Shown piece after piece: positions 28,388 to 35,563 of a DNA stretch of 39,244 bases (position 1 is the stretch's first letter; the number at the start of each line of letters is the position of its first letter). The position numbers were made by a program, and so were the translations under genes. The notes under the pieces are model-generated. The model ran no database searches and was not told the origin of the DNA. It worked only from the letters and a program-made list of their open reading frames with translations. The stretch is taken from the NCBI GenBank assembly GCA_007376725.1, contig VMGT01000010.1, positions 1 to 39,244 on the forward strand. Reading direction: 5' to 3'. The DNA is from Parcubacteria group bacterium Greene1014_15. GTDB lineage: Bacteria > Patescibacteriota > Minisyncoccia > Phycocordibacterales > VMGT01.

Positions 28388-28586
28388 ATTTCTTTAGTTT
28401 TTTTTCGAATATGTTAACACTGGATTCATGAGGTATAATAAGATTCATTCTTGAGAGTTCTTCGTAAATATTCTTGCCACACAATTTACAAAGTTCCACA
28501 CTCGCAGAAAAGCCGATACGAACGTCAATTGTTTCAGCATTCGAAGATATTTTCTTCTTACAATTATCACATTTGATCACACGCAT
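28359..28586 (-). CDS. small zinc-ribbon-like protein
   Basis: CDNCKKK...CKLCGKN. Confidence 0.55.
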   Translation of the reverse strand: MRVIKCDNCKKKISSNAETIDVRIGFSASVELCKLCGKNIYEELSRMNLIIPHESSVNIFEKKLKKYATSSRRKN

Positions 28587-28588
28587 AC

Positions 28589-29251
28589 TTATCCGAGTTG
28601 TTGAAATTTTTTAATCGTTTCTTTGATATCGTCAGTTTTAAAAATTGCCGAGCCTGCGACAAGTCGGGTTGCTCCAGCCTCGACGAGACGCGGTGCTGTA
28701 TCAAAATTCACCCCGCCGTCAACACTAAGTATAGTTTCTGGACGCTTTTGCCGCAATTCTTTTATTTTTTCCACAACCCGTTCATCAAAGGGTTGCCCTT
28801 GGTAGCCAATTTTTGCAATTCCCATGAATTGCACCACGGCAATTTTGGAAAGAAGTGGTTCAAGAATATCATTTGGAGTTATTGTATTTATAGCAACACC
28901 TATTTCGACGCCATCATGTTGCGCAGAAACAGTTTCTACGAAGTGACGAGGATCTTGCACGCTCTCAACATGGAAAAGAATACGGGAAACTCCTGCTTTA
29001 ACCCATATCTGCGTAGCAGAGAGCGGATCAGAGACCATAAGGTCAACTTCATAGCGAATAGTATCCTGAAACGGAAGTTCAAAATTTTTTGCCACGTCTT
29101 CTTCTGCCAAATACGGCCAACTGACAGACGAAACAAATTTCCCATCCATGGCATCAATCTGAACATACGAAACAAGCGAAGCGACCTTGCGCGCTTTTTC
29201 TTCGATATCCTCATACGAGCTCGGCATGATTGCGGGAATAATTTCAATCAT
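28589..29251 (-). CDS. rpe: ribulose-phosphate 3-epimerase
   Basis: IIPAIMPSSYEDIEEKA, VQIDAMDGKFV, DLMVSDP, VQFMGIAKIGYQGQPFDE, SVDGGVNFDTAPRLVEAGATRLVAGSAIF; start MIEIIP. Confidence 0.93.
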   Translation of the reverse strand: MIEIIPAIMPSSYEDIEEKARKVASLVSYVQIDAMDGKFVSSVSWPYLAEEDVAKNFELPFQDTIRYEVDLMVSDPLSATQIWVKAGVSRILFHVESVQDPRHFVETVSAQHDGVEIGVAINTITPNDILEPLLSKIAVVQFMGIAKIGYQGQPFDERVVEKIKELRQKRPETILSVDGGVNFDTAPRLVEAGATRLVAGSAIFKTDDIKETIKKFQQLG

Positions 29252-29285
29252 AAGCATTAGAACCAATATTATGAGATTCTCTATA

Positions 29286-29400
29286 CTCGTCATTGCGAGG
29301 GTGAAGCCGAAGCAATCTAGGATTCGGGCACTATACTCTCTGATTGCTTCGGGCTTCGCCCTCGCAATGACGGAAAAAATATTCATATTGCGCAAGGTGA
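29286..29400. repeat. MITE-like hairpin, CGTCATTGCGAGG...GAAGCAATCTAGGATT family
   Basis: Core CTCGTCATTGCGAGGGTGAAGCCGAAGCAATC / GATTGCTTCGGGCTTCGCCCTCGCAATGACGGA; right end TTGCGCAAGGTGAGTTA. Confidence 0.75.
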
Positions 29401-29403
29401 GTT

Positions 29404-29443
29404 AGTCATTAGTTGATAGTCTATAGACTGTCAACTAATGACT
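29404..29443. repeat. 40 bp near-perfect palindrome overlapping the rpiB stop
   Basis: AGTCATTAGTTGATAGTCTATAGACTGTCAACTAATGACT. Confidence 0.75.
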
Positions 29444-29915
29444 AAGAACTACTTTCGATCTTCCGCAATCGGCGCACATGCCGCTCATCTCCACTAAAGG
29501 GTGTCTCAAGCCAACGCACAACCACCTCTTTTGCTTGGGGAGTACTCACAAGCCGAGCGCCGAGAGAAAGCACGTTTGCATTGTTGTGTTCGCGAGAAAG
29601 CGTAACTGCATCAGGAACGCGAGAACCATCTCCCGGCATGCGCTGGCCATTAAAAACAAAAGCGCGCACCCGTGGCATTCTGTTCGCTGCTATCGCCTCT
29701 CCGATGCCCGATCCGCCGATCACGATCCCGCGAACTTCTTCAGGATTCTGACTCACCATTTTTGCAACCGGAAGAATAAAATCCGGGTAGTCGTCATTCT
29801 CGTCATACATATGAGCGCCAAGGTCTATCACTTCGTCTCCTCGCTCCCGCAAAAAAGAAATGAGGGTGTTTTTTAATTCAAAACCTGCGTGATCTGCCCC
29901 AATATAAATTTTCAT
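29442..29915 (-). CDS. rpiB: ribose-5-phosphate isomerase B
   Basis: MKIYIGADHAGFELKN, GSGIGEAIAANR, EHNNANVLSLGAR. Confidence 0.92.
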   Translation of the reverse strand: MKIYIGADHAGFELKNTLISFLRERGDEVIDLGAHMYDENDDYPDFILPVAKMVSQNPEEVRGIVIGGSGIGEAIAANRMPRVRAFVFNGQRMPGDGSRVPDAVTLSREHNNANVLSLGARLVSTPQAKEVVVRWLETPFSGDERHVRRLRKIESSS

Positions 29916-30922
29916 AGATATGCTGAAGTGGCAATTACATGTTCGACAAGCGCATGCGTATATCCCATCTCGTTGTCATACCAAGCAAGCACTTTAACGA
30001 GATCGCCGCCGACAACACGGGTCATCGTCAGATCCGCTATTGATGCATACTGCGAACCCACAATATCACTTGAGACGAGCTCTTCGTCAGTCACCGCAAA
30101 TACCTTCTGCCATCGTTCTTCTTCGGCTGCTTTCCGCAAAATATCATTGACTTCCTCGACACTCGTTTGGCGCTTCGCAAGAAATGTTATATCAGCGATA
30201 GAGCCGGCAATCACAGGGACACGAATTGATATACCATCAAATTTATCTGCCAATTCTGTAATAGCCTGTGTTACGGCAATAGCCGCTCCCGTGCTTGAAG
30301 GAACCATATTTTGCGCTGCAGCGCGTCCATCGCGGAGATCTTTTTTGCCCGCTCCGTCAACGAGCGCCTGGCTCGCCGTATATGCATGCACGGTATTGAG
30401 AAGCGCCTTTTCGATCCCGATCGCATCGTGAAGAATGCGCACAATCGGACTCGCAGCATTTGTCGTGCAGGAAGCGTTCGACGTTATCTTATTTTGAGAA
30501 AGATCCTGCTCGTTAATCCCCATGAGAACAGTTGCTCCGCCACTGTCTTTTACAGGAGCAGTAATCACAACGCGTTTCGCTCCGGCGCTGATGTGCGCCT
30601 GCGATTTTTCGTAACTTGTAAAAAAACCTGTGGATTCCACAACAACATCAACCCCGGAAGCGCCCCACGGAATATCGCTTGGTTCTTTTTCATTCGTAAA
30701 TGCTATTTCTTTATCATCCACGATAAGTGCATGCTTATCTGCATTAATCTCCACAGAAAAAGGTGCTGCGCCATAAACCGTGTCGTGCTTTAAGAGATAT
30801 GCTGCGCTCGGAAGTGTGCCGAGATCATTCACTGCTACAACTAAAAGCTCCGAACGCTCCCGCGCTATGCGAAAAAAAGAGCGGCCGATTCTTCCAAAAC
30901 CATTAATGCCAACTTTGATCAT
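29912..30922 (-). CDS. gap: glyceraldehyde-3-phosphate dehydrogenase
   Basis: KVGINGFGRIGR, SNASCTTNAASPI, PSSTGAAIAV, WYDNEMGYTH. Confidence 0.96.
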   Translation of the reverse strand: MIKVGINGFGRIGRSFFRIARERSELLVVAVNDLGTLPSAAYLLKHDTVYGAAPFSVEINADKHALIVDDKEIAFTNEKEPSDIPWGASGVDVVVESTGFFTSYEKSQAHISAGAKRVVITAPVKDSGGATVLMGINEQDLSQNKITSNASCTTNAASPIVRILHDAIGIEKALLNTVHAYTASQALVDGAGKKDLRDGRAAAQNMVPSSTGAAIAVTQAITELADKFDGISIRVPVIAGSIADITFLAKRQTSVEEVNDILRKAAEEERWQKVFAVTDEELVSSDIVGSQYASIADLTMTRVVGGDLVKVLAWYDNEMGYTHALVEHVIATSAYL

Positions 30923-30987
30923 AAGAATATTCCACTAAATACCAACACTGCCATTAATACATATATTCTAGCACAAACGATACCAGC

Positions 30988-32178
30988 TCATGACAATGCT
31001 TCTAAAAGTCTTTCGAAAAACCACCATAGAGAAACGACAAGAATGATACCTAATCCCATTGTAAGAATACGAGTACGGTAGACGCTGAATTTTTTGACCG
31101 CCAGAAGCAAAAATGGCACGAAAACAAGAAGAATGAGAAGTTGCCCAAGCTCCACGCCAATATTAAACAAGAGAAGCGCCGGAACAAAAAACTGCTTGGG
31201 AAGATCCACGTCAACGAGAGCTCTCGCAAAACCAAGACCGTGCATGAGGCCGAATGCAAACACCATTGCCCACCGCTCGCGTGCGTTCCCGCTTTCTTTT
31301 CCCTTCCACAAAGCATGCAGATTCCACAGTGTGACAATCACAATCGAAGCCGCGATGAAGGGCTCAACAACAGAGGATGGCAACGTGATAATGCCGAGCC
31401 CAGCGAGGACAAGCGTAATCGAATGTGCAATCGTAAAAGCGGTAACAAGCGCAAGCATCTTGCGGACGGATGAAAGAAGAAGAATGCTTGAAAGGAGAAA
31501 TAGAATGTGATCCATGCCACTCAAAATATGCTCGACTCCCATGCGAAGAAAGCGTTTTATGACGTAGGTAAACGTCGCTTGCGGCTGCCCTATTTTTGGT
31601 TGCTCAAAGCGAGCAAGATTAATGGTGCCTGGCGGAGGCTCGGGAAAAATTTCTTGAATCACTTCCTCGCTCACCGGAAAGCTTGTCAACACCCATTGGT
31701 TCAATATAAAATCCTTTCGTCGGTTTCCAAGATACACGGATATATAATGATCGTATTTGACAAATGCGTCAGAGAAGGCATCGGTGACAATGTGGACATT
31801 GTTTAGATTTTTGATAATTTGACTGCATTCAATAACGCCCTTGATGGATGTAACTTCCTCTTTCGTATCAACGCTATAGTCGTTAACTGAAGCAAGGCTG
31901 CACGGCGTAGAAGTTTCCGGCATATCGCCATAGAGCACGACAAAGTAATCGCTGAAATAGTCATGGAGCTTCGCAAGTTGTTGTTCTCTATCAGAATCCT
32001 GTATCTCCTTAATGGACGTTGCGGCTCCAAATTTTGAAACAAATCGCACCATATTCCTTTCCGCATGCAGTTCCGTGATAATGGCCATATAGGGAACAAT
32101 GTGTGCACCAGCGACAAACGGAGCACAGAAAAAAAACACTGCGACAAAAAATGTAATGCGTCTATCACTGCGATTCAT
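30988..32178 (-). CDS. HupE/UreJ-like membrane protein
   Basis: GVEHILSGMDHILFLLSSILLL, TIAHSITLVLAGLG, FGLMHGLGFA, NIGVELGQL. Confidence 0.85.
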   Translation of the reverse strand: MNRSDRRITFFVAVFFFCAPFVAGAHIVPYMAIITELHAERNMVRFVSKFGAATSIKEIQDSDREQQLAKLHDYFSDYFVVLYGDMPETSTPCSLASVNDYSVDTKEEVTSIKGVIECSQIIKNLNNVHIVTDAFSDAFVKYDHYISVYLGNRRKDFILNQWVLTSFPVSEEVIQEIFPEPPPGTINLARFEQPKIGQPQATFTYVIKRFLRMGVEHILSGMDHILFLLSSILLLSSVRKMLALVTAFTIAHSITLVLAGLGIITLPSSVVEPFIAASIVIVTLWNLHALWKGKESGNARERWAMVFAFGLMHGLGFARALVDVDLPKQFFVPALLLFNIGVELGQLLILLVFVPFLLLAVKKFSVYRTRILTMGLGIILVVSLWWFFERLLEALS

Positions 32179-32320
32179 ATAGTTAGTGTATAGTCTACCG
32201 CACAGAAGATTCTACTTTCGCAAAAAGACCCCGCCAACAGGGAAAGAAGCGCCAACCCACCCCACAATCTTTTGTACGTGGATAGATCGAATGCCACTCA
32301 CTACTTATTAGAAGGAATAT

Positions 32321-32364
32321 GAACTCCTTCCTTTTTGAAAGGGAGGATGGAAGGGATTTGATTC
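32321..32364. repeat. partial copy of the CTCCTTTnnAAAGGAG repeat
   Basis: GAACTCCTTCCTTTTTGAAAGGGAGGATGGAAGGGATTTGATTC compared with 5415-5450. Confidence 0.55.
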
Positions 32365-32450
32365 CTACCGCATCCGCACCTTCGTGCGCTTCCCCTTCTA
32401 CACTCCCACTGTATAGTACGTTGTCGAGTTCATGTTGTTGTATATAAAAA

Positions 32451-32696
32451 TCAATCCATATAAAACAGCGGTTTTAATTTCTCTACTCCCAAATAGGGAG
32501 TAGATTTGCGGTAAATAGATTTGATAGTGCCTTTTGCAACTGACGGATGACGCGGAACAACAATCACCTGCTTTTCACCATTGATTACTCTACTCAATTT
32601 GCAATGGCTTCCTTTTGAAAAAGATAACGTGAAGCCAAATTTTTGAAAAATTGAGATTATGTCGTCGCCGGAAAGACTGCGTATGCGATTAGGCAT
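32451..32696 (-). CDS. hicA: HicA-family mRNA interferase toxin
   Basis: GDDIISIFQKFGFTLSFSKGSHCKL...VVPRHPSVAKGTIKSIYRK. Confidence 0.85.
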   Translation of the reverse strand: MPNRIRSLSGDDIISIFQKFGFTLSFSKGSHCKLSRVINGEKQVIVVPRHPSVAKGTIKSIYRKSTPYLGVEKLKPLFYMD

Positions 32697-32910
32697 ATGC
32701 CGGTATCTCAAAATTGACAAGCAAAGAGGGGTTGTTCACAATACCGGTTTCTTCTGCGCTTTCATCATGAAGATACACCTCAACAGCTTCCTTGATATTA
32801 GAAATAAGCTCTTCAAAAGTTTGTGCTTGTGTGACAACAGGCAAATCTATCGCTTCTGCAACATAATAAGTATCGCTTTTTGATATAGAAAATTGCAGTA
32901 TCTGCTTCAT
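32689..32910 (-). CDS. hicB: HicB-family antitoxin (short form)
   Basis: YYVAEAIDLPVVTQAQTFEELISNIKEAVEVYL; overlaps hicA by 8 nt. Confidence 0.8.
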   Translation of the reverse strand: MKQILQFSISKSDTYYVAEAIDLPVVTQAQTFEELISNIKEAVEVYLHDESAEETGIVNNPSLLVNFEIPAYA

Positions 32911-33079
32911 AATTACGTACACTCGAAAGCATTAGGTTTGCGAATGTTATTGGGTATATAATCACGACGCTCAGAGAAAACGAAAGTAGGAATTTTCACT
33001 TTTTCCTCGCTTGTAATCATAATAACATGTCTGATATAAACTGCAAATACTGCATCAACGCCGCATTTTTACATTTTAA

Positions 33080-33724
33080 TCATTCAAATCTCCACGAACT
33101 CATTACCCGCGCAAGAAGCGGATCGAAGTGCGCGAGCGCTGATATCTGATACAGATATTCATTTTTGATAATCCATACTTCGCGCGTTCGTCCGACACTT
33201 TTCTCCTCACTCCAAAACAACAACGCATGCGTACCATCCGCAAGAACAACTTCCTGCGGTTCACGGATCGTGAAATCAGGCAAGTCCTCTCGTATGCGCT
33301 CGACGGTCATAACCGTATACTCCTGCTCATCCCAAGGCAGGATAAATATCTGAAAGCCGGCAGAGCCCTTCGCTTCTTGTATGAGAATCGTCTCGCCCAT
33401 GTCTTCCGTAAATGACGAAACATCCATACTCGTTGGCTTGTCAAAAGAAAATCCATACGCCGTGTTGACGTAGCGAATTGATTCTCCGAAATCATATGAA
33501 CCGGAGGATGTGTTTTCCACACGTTCCGGTTCGCTTGAGCTTGAAACGCCCGAGCTATCAGATCCTTCTTTTCTTTCTCCTTCATCAGTTTGAGATTCTG
33601 AAAAAATGCTCCATCCCGTAGCGCCTTGTTCTCCTACATCATTCTTTGCACCGCCAAAAACAAAGAGCGCAACCACGCCGAATCCAAGAACAAGCAGACA
33701 TGCGAGTATTTGTGGTTTTTTCAT
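33080..33724 (-). CDS. membrane-anchored secreted protein (YGF/P-motif family)
   Basis: N-terminal TM; NTAYGFSFDKP...GFQIFILPWDE...TREVWIIKNEYLYQISA. Confidence 0.65.
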   Translation of the reverse strand: MKKPQILACLLVLGFGVVALFVFGGAKNDVGEQGATGWSIFSESQTDEGERKEGSDSSGVSSSSEPERVENTSSGSYDFGESIRYVNTAYGFSFDKPTSMDVSSFTEDMGETILIQEAKGSAGFQIFILPWDEQEYTVMTVERIREDLPDFTIREPQEVVLADGTHALLFWSEEKSVGRTREVWIIKNEYLYQISALAHFDPLLARVMSSWRFE

Positions 33725-33796
33725 GGACTTCTCATGTTACCTGTCTCGATCACATATCGCCGCAACCGCACCTTCGTCCGCACCTTCGTCCGCAGC

Positions 33797-33825
33797 TTGA
33801 CATATTTTTTTCTATTTGCTACACT
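33797..33825 (+). promoter_or_regulatory. near-consensus sigma70 promoter TTGACA-N17-TACACT
   Basis: TTGACA 33797-33802, 17 bp spacer, TACACT 33820-33825. Confidence 0.7.
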
Positions 33826-33831
33826 GTACGC

Positions 33832-33923
33832 ACAAGTGCCTTCGGGCTCGCCCCGCAAGGGGCAAACAGCGAATTAAGAAATTTAAGACAAGTCGTCAGA
33901 GCAAGTCTCTGGCGGCTTTTCTT
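33832..33923 (+). ncRNA. candidate small structured RNA (~92 nt)
   Basis: Promoter 7 nt upstream; GCC-UUCG-GGC and GCCCC-GCAA-GGGGC hairpins; terminator GUCGUCAGAG-CAAGU-CUCUGGCGGC-UUUUCUU. Confidence 0.55.
33892..33923 (+). terminator. intrinsic terminator, plus strand
   Basis: 10 bp stem (2 G-U pairs), 5 nt loop, TTTTCTT tract. Confidence 0.65.
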
Positions 33924-34282
33924 ATTCGTGCAAAGATATCTTTATCAAGATAACCGATTTTACGTACAAGACGCTTTGTATCAATGACGCGTATTTGAGA
34001 AAGAAGCACTCTTGCTTCCTTTCCATCTACACGCCCAATGGATGGGCGTAATGGATGGTTCGCCCCCGCCGTGGTCAGCGGAATCACAAAACAAGTTTCT
34101 TTGCTTAATCCTTTCAAAATAAGTACCGGGCGACGTTGCTCATCTCCCATACCGTCTTGTTCAAATCCAACATTCACGCCGAGTGAACACCACCATATCT
34201 CACGCATATGATACAATTTATGTTCACCTTTATCGTGAATATCTTTCTTTGCTTTATTCCACGTATCAAAATCTTTTTTCAT
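33896..34282 (-). CDS. PemK/MazF-like endoribonuclease toxin
   Basis: VNVGFEQDGMGDEQRRPVLILKGLSKETCFVIPLTT...ARVLLSQIRVIDTKRLVRKIGYLD. Confidence 0.85.
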   Translation of the reverse strand: MKKDFDTWNKAKKDIHDKGEHKLYHMREIWWCSLGVNVGFEQDGMGDEQRRPVLILKGLSKETCFVIPLTTAGANHPLRPSIGRVDGKEARVLLSQIRVIDTKRLVRKIGYLDKDIFARIRKAARDLL

Positions 34283-34408
34283 AGTAGATTTCTAAATGTT
34301 AACACTTTGAAACCCCTAATTGAACTATGCAAGCAGATTTCCCGCATACGGCTCTCCAGTAGTAGATTCACCATGTGTTGTAGATTTGAAACGTTAACTT
34401 GGGTTAAA

Positions 34409-34440
34409 GTTGCCTGCTTTGTCTAGACAAAGCAGGCAAC
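34409..34440. repeat. 32 bp perfect palindrome
   Basis: GTTGCCTGCTTTGTCTAGACAAAGCAGGCAAC. Confidence 0.85.
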
Positions 34441-34616
34441 TTTATTGGCGTGCAATACCCGATGGTGTGCGTACTCGCACAGACGGGGATGCACATAAAA
34501 CTTGTATCGACGGTGACCGATACCTATTCCAACAAAAAAGCCCTGTTCTGCTCCGCGAATACCCTGTGGTGTCTGTAAGGAGACCCACAGGGATCGACGG
34601 AGCAGACTTTTTTATT
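34441..34616. repeat. dispersed structured repeat, copy 2 (candidate structured RNA)
   Basis: See 22428-22602; conserved stem CCCTGTGG-GTCTgtaaggAGAC-CCACAGGG and flanking AAAAAAG/CTTTTTT. Confidence 0.75.
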
Positions 34617-34676
34617 AGCCACTACACTGGTTGGATTTTAACCAACTGCAGATGGTACGTTTCTGGGCGCACTCAT

Positions 34677-34952
34677 ATAGGACTTGCGTATATGGGTGTC
34701 TTTGCGAGGTACTCCGAAGCAATCTAGAATTCGTGAGGCCTAAGAGCCTGTCCACGATCTCGCTTTCAAGACGAATTTTTCAAATTTTGAGGCAAAAAAA
34801 GTGAAATTTGACAAACTGAATCGGGATTCAGAGAGGAAAATTTGGAAAATTCTAGTCGAAATGGAGATCGTGGATAGGCTCTAAGAATAAGCCTAGATTG
34901 CTTCGCGCAAAGCGCTCGCAATGACGAAAAGAGTGATTTGCGTAGGTCCTAT
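34677..34952. mobile_element. composite nested MITE: outer TAGGACTTGCGTA...TACGYAGGTCCTA-type element carrying a CATTGCGAGG/GAAGCAATC core
   Basis: Outer arms are inverted repeats interrupted by the inner element 34744-34881. Confidence 0.75.
34744..34881. mobile_element. inner MITE-like palindrome GAGCCTGTCCACGATCTC...GAGATCGTGGATAGGCTC, flanked by TAA on both sides
   Basis: Terminal inverted repeats; TAA at 34741-34743 and 34882-34884; related ends at 17506-17714. Confidence 0.8.
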
Positions 34953-34957
34953 CATAT

Positions 34958-35548
34958 TCATATAAATGTCCATGTTTGCAGAATGCGCATAAACCACTCG
35001 TCGAGTTCTCTGTAGGTGGTGATTTCAAAGAGATGCCCATCTTTTATAAACCACACCTCTCGTGTTTCGCCGAGAAGCAGGTGTTCACCGAAAAATGCGC
35101 TCGCCGGTATGCCGTCAATCAAGATATTCACCGGCTCGCGCATGATACTAGAGGGAGCATCTTTGAGAAAACGCTCATCGGTAATTTTTGTTTCTCTATA
35201 CGGCACGATAAAAATCTGAAATCCTTCCAGCCCTTCTGGGGTTTCAAACACAATTGTCAACGCTCCGGCGCCTTCCTTGTATTCACGCACCTGCAACGCA
35301 TCTGGAATACGTAATGAAAACTGAAAATGCTCATTCACATACTCCCGATACCCAACGGGTAGTTTCCTGTCAGATGTTATGGTCGCTGAAACTACCTGTG
35401 TGAGATTCGATACCTGCGCCTGTATGTCGAAGATCGGTTCGTTTTTCTTTTCGATATCATTTTGAGAAAAAAAAGATACGCTCAAAAAACCACCAATAAT
35501 GATGAGTGCTGAACTGAAAATTATGAGAAAAAGTTTATACATAAGCAT
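34958..35548 (-). CDS. membrane-anchored secreted protein, paralogue of 33080..33724
   Basis: N-terminal TM; NEHFQFSLRIP...GFQIFIVPYRE...TREVWFIKDGHLFEIT. Confidence 0.65.
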   Translation of the reverse strand: MLMYKLFLIIFSSALIIIGGFLSVSFFSQNDIEKKNEPIFDIQAQVSNLTQVVSATITSDRKLPVGYREYVNEHFQFSLRIPDALQVREYKEGAGALTIVFETPEGLEGFQIFIVPYRETKITDERFLKDAPSSIMREPVNILIDGIPASAFFGEHLLLGETREVWFIKDGHLFEITTYRELDEWFMRILQTWTFI

Positions 35549-35563
35549 AAGCGGAGCCCCGCT

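Noticed and set aside
33767-33790. Tandem 12-mer CGCACCTTCGTC x2 as a possible CRISPR or iteron array
   Set aside because: Only two full units with no spacers; noted merely as upstream of the sRNA promoter.
33836-33877. Short GTG-initiated peptide (VPSGSPRKGQTAN) within the sRNA candidate
   Set aside because: No ribosome-binding site and the codons coincide with the stable UUCG and GCAA hairpins; coding is unlikely, though not excluded.
34410-34727. ORF MPALSRQSRQLYWRAIPDG... over structured repeat copy 2
   Set aside because: Runs through a palindrome, the repeat and into a MITE; not credible as a protein.
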